Assembly: GCA_030447725.1 (NCBI GenBank)
Contig: JAUJOQ010000001.1
Location: 1,091,263-1,155,262, forward strand
Source of the DNA: Thermoleophilaceae bacterium
Lineage (GTDB): Bacteria > Actinomycetota > Thermoleophilia > Solirubrobacterales > Thermoleophilaceae
Reading direction: 5' to 3'
DNA length: 64,000 bases
The notes under the pieces are model-generated. The model was not told the DNA's origin, did no database searches, and saw only the letters and a list, made by a program, of their open reading frames with translations. Both the position numbers and the translations under genes were made by a program. The first letter of the stretch is position 1. Each line of letters opens with the position of its first letter. Shown here one piece after another: positions 42,758-50,270 of this stretch.

Positions 42758-42876
42758 TCGGCCCCGAGTCGTCGGCGTCATCGCCGCCGGCGGCAGCGGC
42801 GAGCGCCTCCGAGCGGCGTTCGGCCCCGAGTCGTCGGCGTCATCGCCGCCGGCGGCAGCGGCGAGCGCCTCCGAGC
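42758..42876. repeat. 57-bp direct repeat, period 62, in ispD
   Basis: Identical copies at 42758-42814 and 42820-42876, both beginning TCGGCCCCGAGTCGTCGGCG and ending in CTCCGAGC. Each encodes the VVGVIAAGGSGERLRA loop of IspD. The period is not a multiple of three, so the duplication changes the reading frame. Confidence 0.95.
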
Positions 42877-43455
42877 CGGCCGGCCCAAGGCGTTCGTCGT
42901 CCTTGGTGGCCGTCCCATGCTCGACTGGAGCATCGAGGTGCTGGCAGGCATCTGCGAGCGCGTCGTGGTTGCCGTGCCGCCGGGTCACGAGCACGGGCCC
43001 GACCGGGTGGTGGGCGGCGCGTCGCGCTCAGCTTCGGTGCGCAACGCCCTCGAGGCCTCGCCCGAGGCCGATCTCTTCGTGGTGCACGACGCGGCGCGCC
43101 CGCTCCTGGGCGTCGACCTCCTGCGGCGGTGCATCGCCGCGGTGAGAGACGCCGACGGCGCGATCGCCGCGGCGCCCGTCACGGACACCGTGAAGGAGGC
43201 CGATCCCTGCGGACGGGTCGTGCGCACCCTCGACCGGTCGTTGCTGTGGTCGATCCAGACACCGCAGGTGTTTCGGGCCGACATACTGCGCCATGCGCTG
43301 TCGGTGGACGATGCCACCCTGGCGGCTGCGAGCGATGACTCGTCGCTTGTCGAGGCGGCCGGCGGCACCGTGGTCGTGGTCGAGGCGCCCGCCGAGAACC
43401 TCAAGGTCACGACCGCCGCCGACCTGCGGCGCGCGGAAGGCATACTGGCGGACCG

Positions 43456-44283
43456 ATGCTGACCGACTATCACGTCCACCTGCGCCCCGACGACGAGGAC
43501 ACCCCGGCTTCGCAGTACTTCACCCCCGCCAACGCCGAGCGCTACCGGGAGGTGGCCTCCGAGCGCGGGATCGAGGAGCTCGGCGCCTCAGAGCACGTGC
43601 ACCGTTTCGTCCAGTCCTTGGACGTCTGGGCGCACCCCTGGTGGCGCCATAACGCCCGTGACGACATCGACGCCTACTGCGAGTTCATCCGCGAGGAGAC
43701 CGACCTGCGCCTCGGGATCGAGGCCGATTTCGTACCTGGGCGCGAGGACAGGATGGCCACCCTTCTCGACGCGCGGGAGTGGGACTACGTGGTGGGCTCG
43801 GTGCACTTCCTCGGCGACGCGGCGGTGGACATGCGTGGCGACTGGGACGTCTGGCGATCCACGGATCCCGACAAGGTGTGGAGACGCTACTTCGAGACGC
43901 TCGGCGAGGCGGCCCGCACGGGGATGTTCGACATCCTCGCCCACCCGGATCTTGTGAAGGTCTGGGGCGAAGGGGCGCCCTTCCCGGAAGGGGACCTGCG
44001 CCGCTTCTATGACCTGGCCATGGATGGGATCGCAGACTCCGACGTCGCGATCGAGGTGTCCACGGCCGGTTTGCGCAAGCCGGTCGGGGAGGTGTATCCC
44101 GACCGCCCCTTCCTCGAGATGTGCCTGGAGGCCGGTCGCCCGGTGGCCCTCTCGAGCGACGCGCACGTGCCAGAGGAGCTGGGTCATGGCTACGAGCCCA
44201 CCATCGAATGGCTCGTCGAGACCGGGGTGTCGGAGGTGGCCGTGTTCGAGCGTCGCAACCGGCGGCTGGAGCCGGTGGGATGA
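43456..44283 (+). CDS. PHP-domain phosphoesterase (histidinol-phosphatase type)
   Basis: Metal-dependent phosphatase of 275 residues. Motifs: DYHVHLRPDDED (first HxH), a conserved Glu in LGASEHVHRF, GIEADFVPG, VVGSVHFLG, DILAHPDLVKVWG and SSDAHVPEELGHGY, all metal-ligand positions of the PHP family. Histidinol-phosphate is the commonest substrate, but the gene sits among MEP-pathway genes and no his genes are near. Start ATG 43456 overlaps the ispD stop; its stop overlaps ispF. Confidence 0.88.
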   Translation: MLTDYHVHLRPDDEDTPASQYFTPANAERYREVASERGIEELGASEHVHRFVQSLDVWAHPWWRHNARDDIDAYCEFIREETDLRLGIEADFVPGREDRMATLLDAREWDYVVGSVHFLGDAAVDMRGDWDVWRSTDPDKVWRRYFETLGEAARTGMFDILAHPDLVKVWGEGAPFPEGDLRRFYDLAMDGIADSDVAIEVSTAGLRKPVGEVYPDRPFLEMCLEAGRPVALSSDAHVPEELGHGYEPTIEWLVETGVSEVAVFERRNRRLEPVG

Positions 44284-44762
44284 GCGCCCGCGCGGGAATC
44301 GGCTACGACTCCCACCGCTTCGGAGAGGGCCGGCGGCTGGTGCTGGGCGGCGTCGAGGTGCCCGAGGCCGAGAGGGGGCTCACGGGCCACTCGGACGCCG
44401 ACGTGCTCACGCACGCCGCCATCGACGCGCTGCTGGGCGCCGCCGGGCTGGGGGACATCGGCCAGCACTATCCCGACACCGACGAGCGCTGGCGCGACGC
44501 CGACTCCCTCGCCCTGCTGCGTGAGGTGTGCCGCTTCCTGTCCGAGCACGGTTGGACCGTGCGTCACCTCGATGCCACCGTGGTCTGCGAGGCACCCAAG
44601 CTCGGCGTCCATCGCGACCCCATGCGCGTCCGGCTCTCCGAGGCGGTAGGTCTGGCGCCGCTCGAGGTCAACGTCAAGTTCACCACCAACGAAGGCATGG
44701 GCTTCGCCGGCCGCGGCGAGGGCATCGCCGCGCTGGCGGTGGCGACTGTGGAGAGAGAATAA
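44280..44762 (+). CDS. ispF: 2-C-methyl-D-erythritol 2,4-cyclodiphosphate synthase
   Basis: MEP pathway enzyme forming the cyclic diphosphate. The 160 residues begin RAGIGYDSHRF (zinc Asp and His), followed by LTGHSDADVLTHAAIDALLG (zinc His), GDIGQHYPDTDERW and the C-terminal FTTNEGMGFAGRGEGIAA. Start ATG 44280 overlaps the PHP gene stop by four bases. It is normally adjacent to ispD; here the PHP gene is inserted. Confidence 0.95.
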   Translation: MSARAGIGYDSHRFGEGRRLVLGGVEVPEAERGLTGHSDADVLTHAAIDALLGAAGLGDIGQHYPDTDERWRDADSLALLREVCRFLSEHGWTVRHLDATVVCEAPKLGVHRDPMRVRLSEAVGLAPLEVNVKFTTNEGMGFAGRGEGIAALAVATVERE

Positions 44763-44768
44763 GGTGCC

Positions 44769-46133
44769 GTGCGCGACATCCGCATCCACGACACGCTGAG
44801 CGGCGCCCCGAAGCTCGTCGAGCCGCGCGAGTCCGGGCGGGTCGGGATTTACGCCTGCGGCCCGACCGTCTACGGCCGCGTGCACGTCGGCAACGCGCGG
44901 CCGTTCGTGGTCTTCGCGCTGCTCAAGCGCTTTCTCGAGCACGAAGGCTTCGATGTCACCCTCGTCGAGAACGTGACTGACGTCAACGACAAGATCTACG
45001 ACGCCGCGCGCAAGGCCGGCATGGCCAGCGACGATCTGGCCGCACAGATGACGGCGTACTACACCGAGGACACCGACCGTCTCGGGCTAGGCCGTCCCGA
45101 TCACGAGCCAAGAGCCGCGGAGTCTGTGGAAGGCATCGTCGAGCTGATCGGGGTGCTGATCGACTCCGGGCACGCCTACGCTGCCGGAGGCGACGTCTAC
45201 TTCCGCGTGGCCAGCTTCGACGAGTACGGCAAGCTGTCCAACCGCCCGCGGGAGGAGATGGAGCAGGGCGAGGGCGACGACGCCGCCGACCTCAAGGAGA
45301 GCCCCCGCGACTTTGCGTTGTGGAAGGCGCACAAGGAGGGCGAGGACACGTCCTGGCCCGCGCCCTGGGGGAAGGGGCGGCCGGGGTGGCACATCGAGTG
45401 CTCGGCGATGGCCGAGGGCCTGCTCGGCACTGACTTCGAGATTCACGGGGGCGGATCAGACCTCGTGTTTCCCCATCACGAGAATGAAATCGCGCAGACC
45501 GAGGCGGCGCGGGGGCGGCCGCTGGCGCGGATCTGGATGCACAACGGCATGGTCCAGATCGGCGCGGACAAGATGGCCAAGTCGCAGGGCGACATTCACC
45601 TCTTGCACGCCGCGCTCGACGAGCACGGCCCCGAGGCTCTGGTCATGTACCTGGCGTCAGGGCACTATCGTCAGCCGATCGCCTTCTCCGGTGAAGCGCT
45701 CGAGGAGGCGGGGCGGGCTGTGGACCGATTGCGCGAGCTCTGCCGCCGCCTTGACCCGGGGGGAGGGCAGCCGGGGGCGCTCGAAGAGCAGGCCGAGCGC
45801 TTCTTCGACGCTCTGGCCGAGGACTTCAACACCCCTGCGGCCCGTGCCGTCATGTTCGAGTGGATCTCGGAGGCCAACCGCCGCATCGACGCCGGAGAAC
45901 GGCTGGCCCCGGGCCGGCTGGCGGACATGTTGCACGCGCTGGGCCTGGAGGGACTGCTCGCTGAAAGCGCGGATGCGGCCGACCCGGAGGCGCAGCGCCT
46001 GCTCGCGGAGCGCGAGCAGGCCCGGGCTGCGCGCGACTTCGATCGCGCCGACCGGCTGCGCGATGAGCTGGGCGCTCGCGGCTACGAGGTGCGCGACACC
46101 TCTGAGGGCGCCCGTTTGATGCGCAGCGGATGA
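44769..46133 (+). CDS. cysS: cysteinyl-tRNA synthetase
   Basis: Class I synthetase of 454 residues: YACGPTVYGRVHVGNARPF (zinc Cys and HxGN HIGH-like motif), GWHIECSAMAEG (zinc Cys), GGGSDLVFPHHENEIAQTEA (zinc His and Glu) and the KMSKS loop as KMAKSQGDI. The Ala replacing the first Ser and GDI replacing GN are unusual but leave both lysines. Length and the C-terminal helical domain (RDFDRADRLRDELGARGYEV) suit CysS rather than mycothiol ligase MshC. Start GTG 44769. Confidence 0.93.
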   Translation: MRDIRIHDTLSGAPKLVEPRESGRVGIYACGPTVYGRVHVGNARPFVVFALLKRFLEHEGFDVTLVENVTDVNDKIYDAARKAGMASDDLAAQMTAYYTEDTDRLGLGRPDHEPRAAESVEGIVELIGVLIDSGHAYAAGGDVYFRVASFDEYGKLSNRPREEMEQGEGDDAADLKESPRDFALWKAHKEGEDTSWPAPWGKGRPGWHIECSAMAEGLLGTDFEIHGGGSDLVFPHHENEIAQTEAARGRPLARIWMHNGMVQIGADKMAKSQGDIHLLHAALDEHGPEALVMYLASGHYRQPIAFSGEALEEAGRAVDRLRELCRRLDPGGGQPGALEEQAERFFDALAEDFNTPAARAVMFEWISEANRRIDAGERLAPGRLADMLHALGLEGLLAESADAADPEAQRLLAEREQARAARDFDRADRLRDELGARGYEVRDTSEGARLMRSG

Positions 46134-46840
46134 TCGTCTATGGACGTAACGCCGTTCGCGAGGCCATGAGAGGCAAGCGAACGGTGACCGCTGTCTGGGC
46201 CACCCGAAACGCGGCGCGGGAGGAGTGGCTGCGCGACAGCGACGTGACCGAGGTGGCGTCCCCCGAGCTGGAGCGCCTCTGCGAGTCCCCGGAGCACCAG
46301 GGCGTCTGTGCCGAAGCTGGGCGCTACCTCTACGCCGATCCCGCTCGGCTGCTGGAGGACGAGAACGGTCTGGTCGTCTGCCTCGACGAGGTGCAGGACC
46401 CCCACAACCTCGGAGCGGTGTGCCGGGTCGCGGAATCGGCGGGGGCGACGGGCGTGGTGATCCCCGAGCGCCGGTCGGCAGAGGTCACCCCCGCGGTCTG
46501 CAAGGCCTCCGCCGGGGCGGTCGAGCATCTGGACGTGGTACGAGTCGGCAACCTCGCCAACTGGCTGGGCGAGGCCAAGGCCGCTGGGGCATGGGTCTAC
46601 GGCGCCGGGCGCTTTCCAGAGGCCGTCCCCTACGACAGGCCGGACTACCGCGGACGCGTCGTGCTGGTGCTCGGCTCAGAGGGCCGCGGCCTGCGTCCGC
46701 GAGTGGCAGCCGCCTGCGATCAGATCGTGCAGCTGCCGCAGCTCGGCAAGCTCGACTCGCTCAACGTCGCCACCGCCGCAGCGGCGCTCCTGTACGGGAT
46801 CTTGCATTTCCGCGGCGAAGCACTTGACAGGGGCCCATAA
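46130..46840 (+). CDS. rlmB: TrmH-family rRNA 2'-O-methyltransferase (RlmB type)
   Basis: SPOUT methyltransferase of 236 residues. N-terminal substrate-binding region MIVYGRNAVREAMRGKRTVT; SPOUT motifs CLDEVQDPHNLGAVCRVAES, VLVLGSEGRGLRP and LDSLNVATAAAALLYGI form the trefoil knot and SAM site. Start ATG 46130 overlaps the cysS stop. The order cysS-rlmB-sigH is that of Bacillus without mrnC and yacP. The sigH promoter lies across its last codons. Confidence 0.93.
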   Translation: MIVYGRNAVREAMRGKRTVTAVWATRNAAREEWLRDSDVTEVASPELERLCESPEHQGVCAEAGRYLYADPARLLEDENGLVVCLDEVQDPHNLGAVCRVAESAGATGVVIPERRSAEVTPAVCKASAGAVEHLDVVRVGNLANWLGEAKAAGAWVYGAGRFPEAVPYDRPDYRGRVVLVLGSEGRGLRPRVAAACDQIVQLPQLGKLDSLNVATAAAALLYGILHFRGEALDRGP

Positions 46841-46852
46841 CGGGGACATACT
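46824..46852 (+). promoter_or_regulatory. sigma-A-type promoter of sigH
   Basis: TTGACA (46824-46829) and CATACT (46847-46852) separated by 17 bases, the best full -35/-10 match in the window. It starts within the end of rlmB and would give a leader of about 115 bases before sigH. Confidence 0.75.
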
Positions 46853-46975
46853 CGCGGTGAGATAACGCTGGAGTCGAGCCTTAGGGCCAGACGACCAGGA
46901 GAGCGCGGCGCCAGGGGAGGTAACGCGCAGCTGAGCTTCAAGGGGCTTCGAGAGGAGACCCTGGAAGGAGCATCA

Positions 46976-47641
46976 ATGGCTGCAGCAACTTTCCAAGCGG
47001 CATCCCGCAGCTCTCAGGCTCAGGTCGAGCCCGAGGATAACTACTTGATAGCGCTGGCCAAGCAGGGCCGGCCGGATGCCTACGATCGCATCCTCAAGCG
47101 CTACCACGGCTTCGTCCGCCTCAAGGCCAGCTCGTACTTCCTGATCGGCGGCGACTCCGACGACCTGATCCAGGAGGGGATGGTCGGTCTCTATAAGGCG
47201 ATTCGGGACTTCCGCACCGATCGCGAGTCGAGCTTTCGCAACTTCGCGGAGCTGTGCATCACTCGGCAGATCATCACGGCGGTGAAGACCTCGACGCGCA
47301 ACAAGCACACCCCGCTGAACGAGTACATCTCATTCTCGGCCACACCGGCGGCCTCAGGAGGCGACGGCGATCCCACCCTCGACGAGCTGCTGCCGGGGCC
47401 GACAGCACACGACCCCGCCAATCAGGCGATCTCGACCGAGGAGCTTCACAGCCTCGTCGAGTGCCTGTCGAGCGTGCTGTCCGACCTCGAGAGCTCCGTT
47501 CTGTCCCTCTACCTGGACGGCCACTCATACGAGACGGTCGCCGAGCGCCTCGAGTGCGACACCAAGACGGTGGACAACGCGCTGCAGCGGGTGAAGCGCA
47601 AGGTTGGCTCCCACCTCGACTCTAGAGCCATTCCTGGCTGA
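46976..47641 (+). CDS. sigH: RNA polymerase sigma factor, SigH/Spo0H type
   Basis: Sigma-70 family member of 221 residues. Region 2 reads LIALAKQGRPDAYDRILKRY, GFVRLKASSYFLIGGDSDDL, IQEGMVGLYKAIRDFR and FRNFAELCITRQIITAVKTS, extremely close to the Bacillus sporulation/stationary-phase sigma H. Region 4 is DLESSVLSLYLDGHSYETVA with the HTH ECDTKTVDNALQRVKRKV. Start ATG 46976 has GGAAGGAG five bases upstream. Position after rlmB also matches Bacillus. In a non-Firmicute its regulon is unknown. Confidence 0.92.
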   Translation: MAAATFQAASRSSQAQVEPEDNYLIALAKQGRPDAYDRILKRYHGFVRLKASSYFLIGGDSDDLIQEGMVGLYKAIRDFRTDRESSFRNFAELCITRQIITAVKTSTRNKHTPLNEYISFSATPAASGGDGDPTLDELLPGPTAHDPANQAISTEELHSLVECLSSVLSDLESSVLSLYLDGHSYETVAERLECDTKTVDNALQRVKRKVGSHLDSRAIPG

Positions 47642-47702
47642 CGAGGTTTCAATCTCTCCCCCTGGGGGTAACCCTTTCTCACCCCCAACCGAGGAGAAGC
47701 TC

Positions 47703-47885
47703 ATGAGCATCGTCGGACTCATCATCACCCTTGTCGTCGCTGCCCTGGTCTACGCGCTCTGCGTAGCTCTCGGCCTGCCATCGATCGTGGCGATCGTGGC
47801 CGCCATCCTTGTCCTGCTGGCCGGCGTGCCGAGCGGCGGATTCGGCCTTGGAAGCCGCTTCGGAGGGCGAAGCGCCACCCGCTAG
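47703..47885 (+). CDS. small two-span membrane protein
   Basis: Protein of 60 residues: helices SIVGLIITLVVAALVYALCV and LPSIVAIVAAILVLLAGV, then a Gly/Arg-rich tail (GGFGLGSRFGGRSATR). Start ATG 47703 is preceded by GAGGAG. No family recognised. It follows sigH by 61 bases on the same strand and may be cotranscribed. Confidence 0.6.
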   Translation: MSIVGLIITLVVAALVYALCVALGLPSIVAIVAAILVLLAGVPSGGFGLGSRFGGRSATR

Positions 47886-48028
47886 AGCGACATCGGCCGC
47901 GGCGAGTCATCCCGGCGGGGCGGCGGCGATCCGTTCGATCGTCCGCCTGCCCGCCGGAGCTCGTCCGGTTTGCTTGCGATCGGAAGGGCCTTGGCGTCGG
48001 CGGGATCTACAGTGAGCCACCACGGATT

Positions 48029-48101
48029 GCCCGCCTAGCTCAATTGGCAGAGCACTTCATTTGTAATGAAGGGGTTCTCGGTTCGAGTCCGAGGGCGGGC
48101 T
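48029..48101 (+). tRNA. tRNA-Thr (anticodon TGT)
   Basis: Full cloverleaf: acceptor GCCCGCC/GGCGGGC, D arm GCTCAATTGGCAGAGC, anticodon stem CTTCA/TGAAG with loop TTTGTAA (TGT reads ACA), and T arm CTCGG-TTCGAGT-CCGAG. Discriminator T at 48101; CCA is not encoded. A TACAGT box lies at 48008-48013. In many Gram-positives tRNA genes stand near this point, before rpmG-secE-nusG, but those genes are not seen here. Confidence 0.97.
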
Positions 48102-48110
48102 CTCGGCCGG

Positions 48111-48629
48111 CTACGCCGCGCCGACCGCCACCTCGATGTTCCCGTGTCCGTTCGAAGACGCGGGCACCTCGGGCGGCTCGTCGGCTCCCTCGACGTTGAG
48201 GCGGCGCTCGATCTCGCCGAGCACCACTCCGAACAGCAGGTGGCGCCAGGTGGCCTGTGCGAAGGCGCGGCGGTTGCCCCAAAGAGGAGTCAGCTCCTTG
48301 CGGGCCGGGTGGAAGCGGTCGGACAGCCGGCCGAGCGGGTACAGCGCCACATGCTCCACCATCGCCATCGTTACGGCGCGGACCACGAGAGGGCCCGGAA
48401 GGAAGGGCCGCAGCTGCGCGTAGGTGGCGCCGACGGTGGCCCCGTTGCCCAGGTGTGCGGCCAGTCCGGCGGCCGGCCACGCACCCCCGCGCGTGAACAA
48501 CTTGCCGAGCAGCTCGACATCGTCGTGGCCGCTGCCGAAAGCTCGTTTGTCGGCGGGCTGCTGGGCGGCCCACAGGCTGGCCGCCACTGCGCCGGCGATG
48601 GCCCCGTTCACACTGCGCTTGAGATCCAC
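48111..48629 (-). CDS. hypothetical membrane-associated protein
   Basis: Protein of 172 residues with moderately hydrophobic stretches (VNGAIAGAVAASLWAAQQPA, AAGLAAHLGNGATVGATYAQ, VVRAVTMAMVEHVALYPLGR, WRHLLFGVVLGEIERRL). These resemble small multi-span actinobacterial proteins of unknown function. Start GTG 48629 with TACGCT seven bases upstream (leaderless). It ends nine bases from the tRNA on the opposite strand and is divergent from the ECF sigma gene at 48753. Confidence 0.6.
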   Translation of the reverse strand: MDLKRSVNGAIAGAVAASLWAAQQPADKRAFGSGHDDVELLGKLFTRGGAWPAAGLAAHLGNGATVGATYAQLRPFLPGPLVVRAVTMAMVEHVALYPLGRLSDRFHPARKELTPLWGNRRAFAQATWRHLLFGVVLGEIERRLNVEGADEPPEVPASSNGHGNIEVAVGAA

Positions 48630-48737
48630 AGCGCGCAGCGTAACGCCCGAGCAGCGAGCGGGTAGCAAGGGCATGCCGATCAAAGTCGAAGAGGGCTTGC
48701 GGGCGACCACCCACGCATCCACAGCATGCGCCGACAG

Positions 48738-48743
48738 TAGGCT
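48738..48743 (+). promoter_or_regulatory. -10 box of the ECF sigma gene at 48753 (leaderless)
   Basis: TAGGCT, nine bases before GTG 48753; no Shine-Dalgarno between. Confidence 0.5.
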
Positions 48744-48752
48744 GGCCCATGC

Positions 48753-49289
48753 GTGGACGAAAACGCGGACAAGAGCAGGCTCGACCGCAACTTCACCGAC
48801 CTCTACCGGAGCCACCTGCGCGACGTCTACAGCTACGCGTACTATCGGATCGGCAACCATCACGACGCCGAGGACATCACCGAGCAGACCTTCCTGCAGG
48901 CCTACCGTCACTTCGAGCGCGCGCAGGTGGAGTCCCACGGCAGGCCGCTACGGCCGTGGCTGATTCGCATCGCCCACAACCTGGCCGCCAACTACTACCG
49001 CGACAGGTCGCGCCGCCCCCAGACGCCCCTGGAGGACGCCGCGGTGGTCTACGCCCTGCACGACACCGAGGACCTGGTGCAGGGACGCGAGGAGCTCCGC
49101 GACGTCCTGGAGGGAGTGGCCATGCTCCCGGATGACCGGCGCGAGGCGCTGATCATGCGCTTCTCCCTCGGCATGGACAACAAGGAGATCGCCCGCGCCC
49201 TGGACCGCACCGAGGGCGCCACGAAGGTGTTGATCCATCGAGCGATCAAGCAGCTCGAACAGGGACTGAAGGAGGATGGCGATGAGTGA
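48753..49289 (+). CDS. ECF-type RNA polymerase sigma factor
   Basis: Sigma factor of 178 residues with region 2 (FTDLYRSHLRDVYSYAYYRI, NHHDAEDITEQTFLQAYRHF, RPWLIRIAHNLAANYYRDRS) and region 4 (LPDDRREALIMRFSLGMDNK, EIARALDRTEGATKVLIHRA). There is no region 3, as usual for ECF factors. The downstream gene overlaps its end and probably encodes its membrane regulator, though it has no zinc anti-sigma motif. Start GTG 48753. Confidence 0.9.
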   Translation: MDENADKSRLDRNFTDLYRSHLRDVYSYAYYRIGNHHDAEDITEQTFLQAYRHFERAQVESHGRPLRPWLIRIAHNLAANYYRDRSRRPQTPLEDAAVVYALHDTEDLVQGREELRDVLEGVAMLPDDRREALIMRFSLGMDNKEIARALDRTEGATKVLIHRAIKQLEQGLKEDGDE

Positions 49290-49617
49290 GCTCGGCGACG
49301 TGGAAGCACTGCTGCGATCGGCGCTCGCCCCCGTCGAGCCGGCCGAGGGACTCAGCGACCGCCTCGAGAGGGGGCTTCTGGAGCTGACCGACGCCGCCGC
49401 CGGGGAGCTGGCCGACACCGAGCTGTCCGCCATGCGAAACCCGCGCAACTGGGGTCGTCCGATGGCCGCCGCAGTCGTCGGGGGGACCGCCGCTGGAGCG
49501 CTCGTGCTGGTGCGTGCGCGCCAGCTTCAGAAGAAGCGGCAGGCCAGAGGAGCGCGTGCCATCGAGAAGGCCGTGCAGGACGTCTCGGACGGTTTGCGCC
49601 GGCGCCTCGGCGGGTGA
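49282..49617 (+). CDS. small membrane protein coupled to the ECF sigma factor
   Basis: Protein of 111 residues: soluble N-terminal part (MSELGDVEALLRSALAPVEP, GLSDRLERGLLELTDAAAGE), one membrane helix (GRPMAAAVVGGTAAGALVLV) and a basic cytoplasmic tail. ATG 49282 was chosen over ATG 49276 because AGGAGG lies six bases upstream. It overlaps the sigma gene's stop by eight bases. An anti-sigma function is inferred from position only; no HxxxCxxC motif is present. Confidence 0.65.
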   Translation: MSELGDVEALLRSALAPVEPAEGLSDRLERGLLELTDAAAGELADTELSAMRNPRNWGRPMAAAVVGGTAAGALVLVRARQLQKKRQARGARAIEKAVQDVSDGLRRRLGG

Positions 49618-49688
49618 CGAGCGACAACGCGGAAGTTGGCCTGCAAGCAGTGATCCGGTAGCGGTGCGGCCTGCGAAGGTATGGAGGC

Positions 49689-50270
49689 GTGGGTCACATC
49701 GACGACATAGAGAGCCTTGCAGACGAGGAGGTGATGCACCTCGTGCAGGACGGCAACCCTCGCGCGTTCGAGTTGCTCTACGAGCGTCACGGCGGAGCCG
49801 GCTTCTCCCTCGCCTACCGGATGGTGGGTGACCGGGTTGTCGCAGAGGACATCTCGCAGGAGGCCTTTCTGTCCATCTGGCGCAGCCGTCACCGCTACCA
49901 GCCCGACCGCGGCAGCGTGCGCACCTGGGTGCTGGGGATCGTTCACCACCGGGCCATCGACGCGCTGAGGCGCAACCTCGTGCACGATCGCCGGCGCAGC
50001 AGCGCGGAGGGCATCGAGGAGCGCCACGAGGCGCCTGAGCGCGAGCGCACCGATGTGGTCGCGGCCCGCAGGGAGGACGCGCAACACGTGCGCTCCGCAC
50101 TCGGCGACCTTCCCGACGAGCAGTGCCGAGTGATCGAGCTTGCCTACTTCGGCGGCTTCAGCCACAGCCAGATCGCGGAGATGCTCGAGATGCCGATAGG
50201 CACCGTAAAGGGCCGGATGCGGCTCGGTCTCGAGAAGCTGAGAACCCATCTCAAGGAGAAGGTGGCATGA
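49689..50270 (+). CDS. ECF-type sigma factor (SigK-like)
   Basis: Sigma factor of 193 residues: region 2 (DGNPRAFELLYERHGGAGFS, VVAEDISQEAFLSIWRSRHR, RTWVLGIVHHRAIDALRRN) and region 4 (LPDEQCRVIELAYFGGFSHS, EIAEML-like HTH in QIAEMLEMPIGTVKGRMRLG). The stop overlaps the ATG of an RskA-like anti-sigma gene (ATGA), so the pair is coupled. Similar in arrangement to mycobacterial SigK/RskA. Start GTG 49689; the ribosome site GGAGG is only one base away, so a leaderless start is possible. Confidence 0.92.
   Translation: MGHIDDIESLADEEVMHLVQDGNPRAFELLYERHGGAGFSLAYRMVGDRVVAEDISQEAFLSIWRSRHRYQPDRGSVRTWVLGIVHHRAIDALRRNLVHDRRRSSAEGIEERHEAPERERTDVVAARREDAQHVRSALGDLPDEQCRVIELAYFGGFSHSQIAEMLEMPIGTVKGRMRLGLEKLRTHLKEKVA

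Larger units (their letters stand above)
42681..43462 (+). pseudogene. ispD: 2-C-methyl-D-erythritol 4-phosphate cytidylyltransferase, frame broken by tandem duplication
   Basis: MEP isoprenoid pathway enzyme. From ATG 42681 the frame reads GAQPERRSGEHRTG (the dispersed repeat), then VVGVIAAGGSGERLRA, the nucleotide-binding N-terminus. A second copy of that segment follows at a period of 62 bp, shifting the frame by two. The remaining enzyme (GRPKAFVVLGGRPMLDWSIE to the C-terminus, including FVVHDAARPLL and TDTVKEAD) is open in the other frame to 43462. That frame has no ATG, GTG or TTG before ATG 42917, which would delete the active-site loop. Removing one 62-bp unit restores one continuous frame. 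The rest of the gene is undamaged, so a recent duplication, a reversible state or an assembly error are all possible. Confidence 0.75.
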
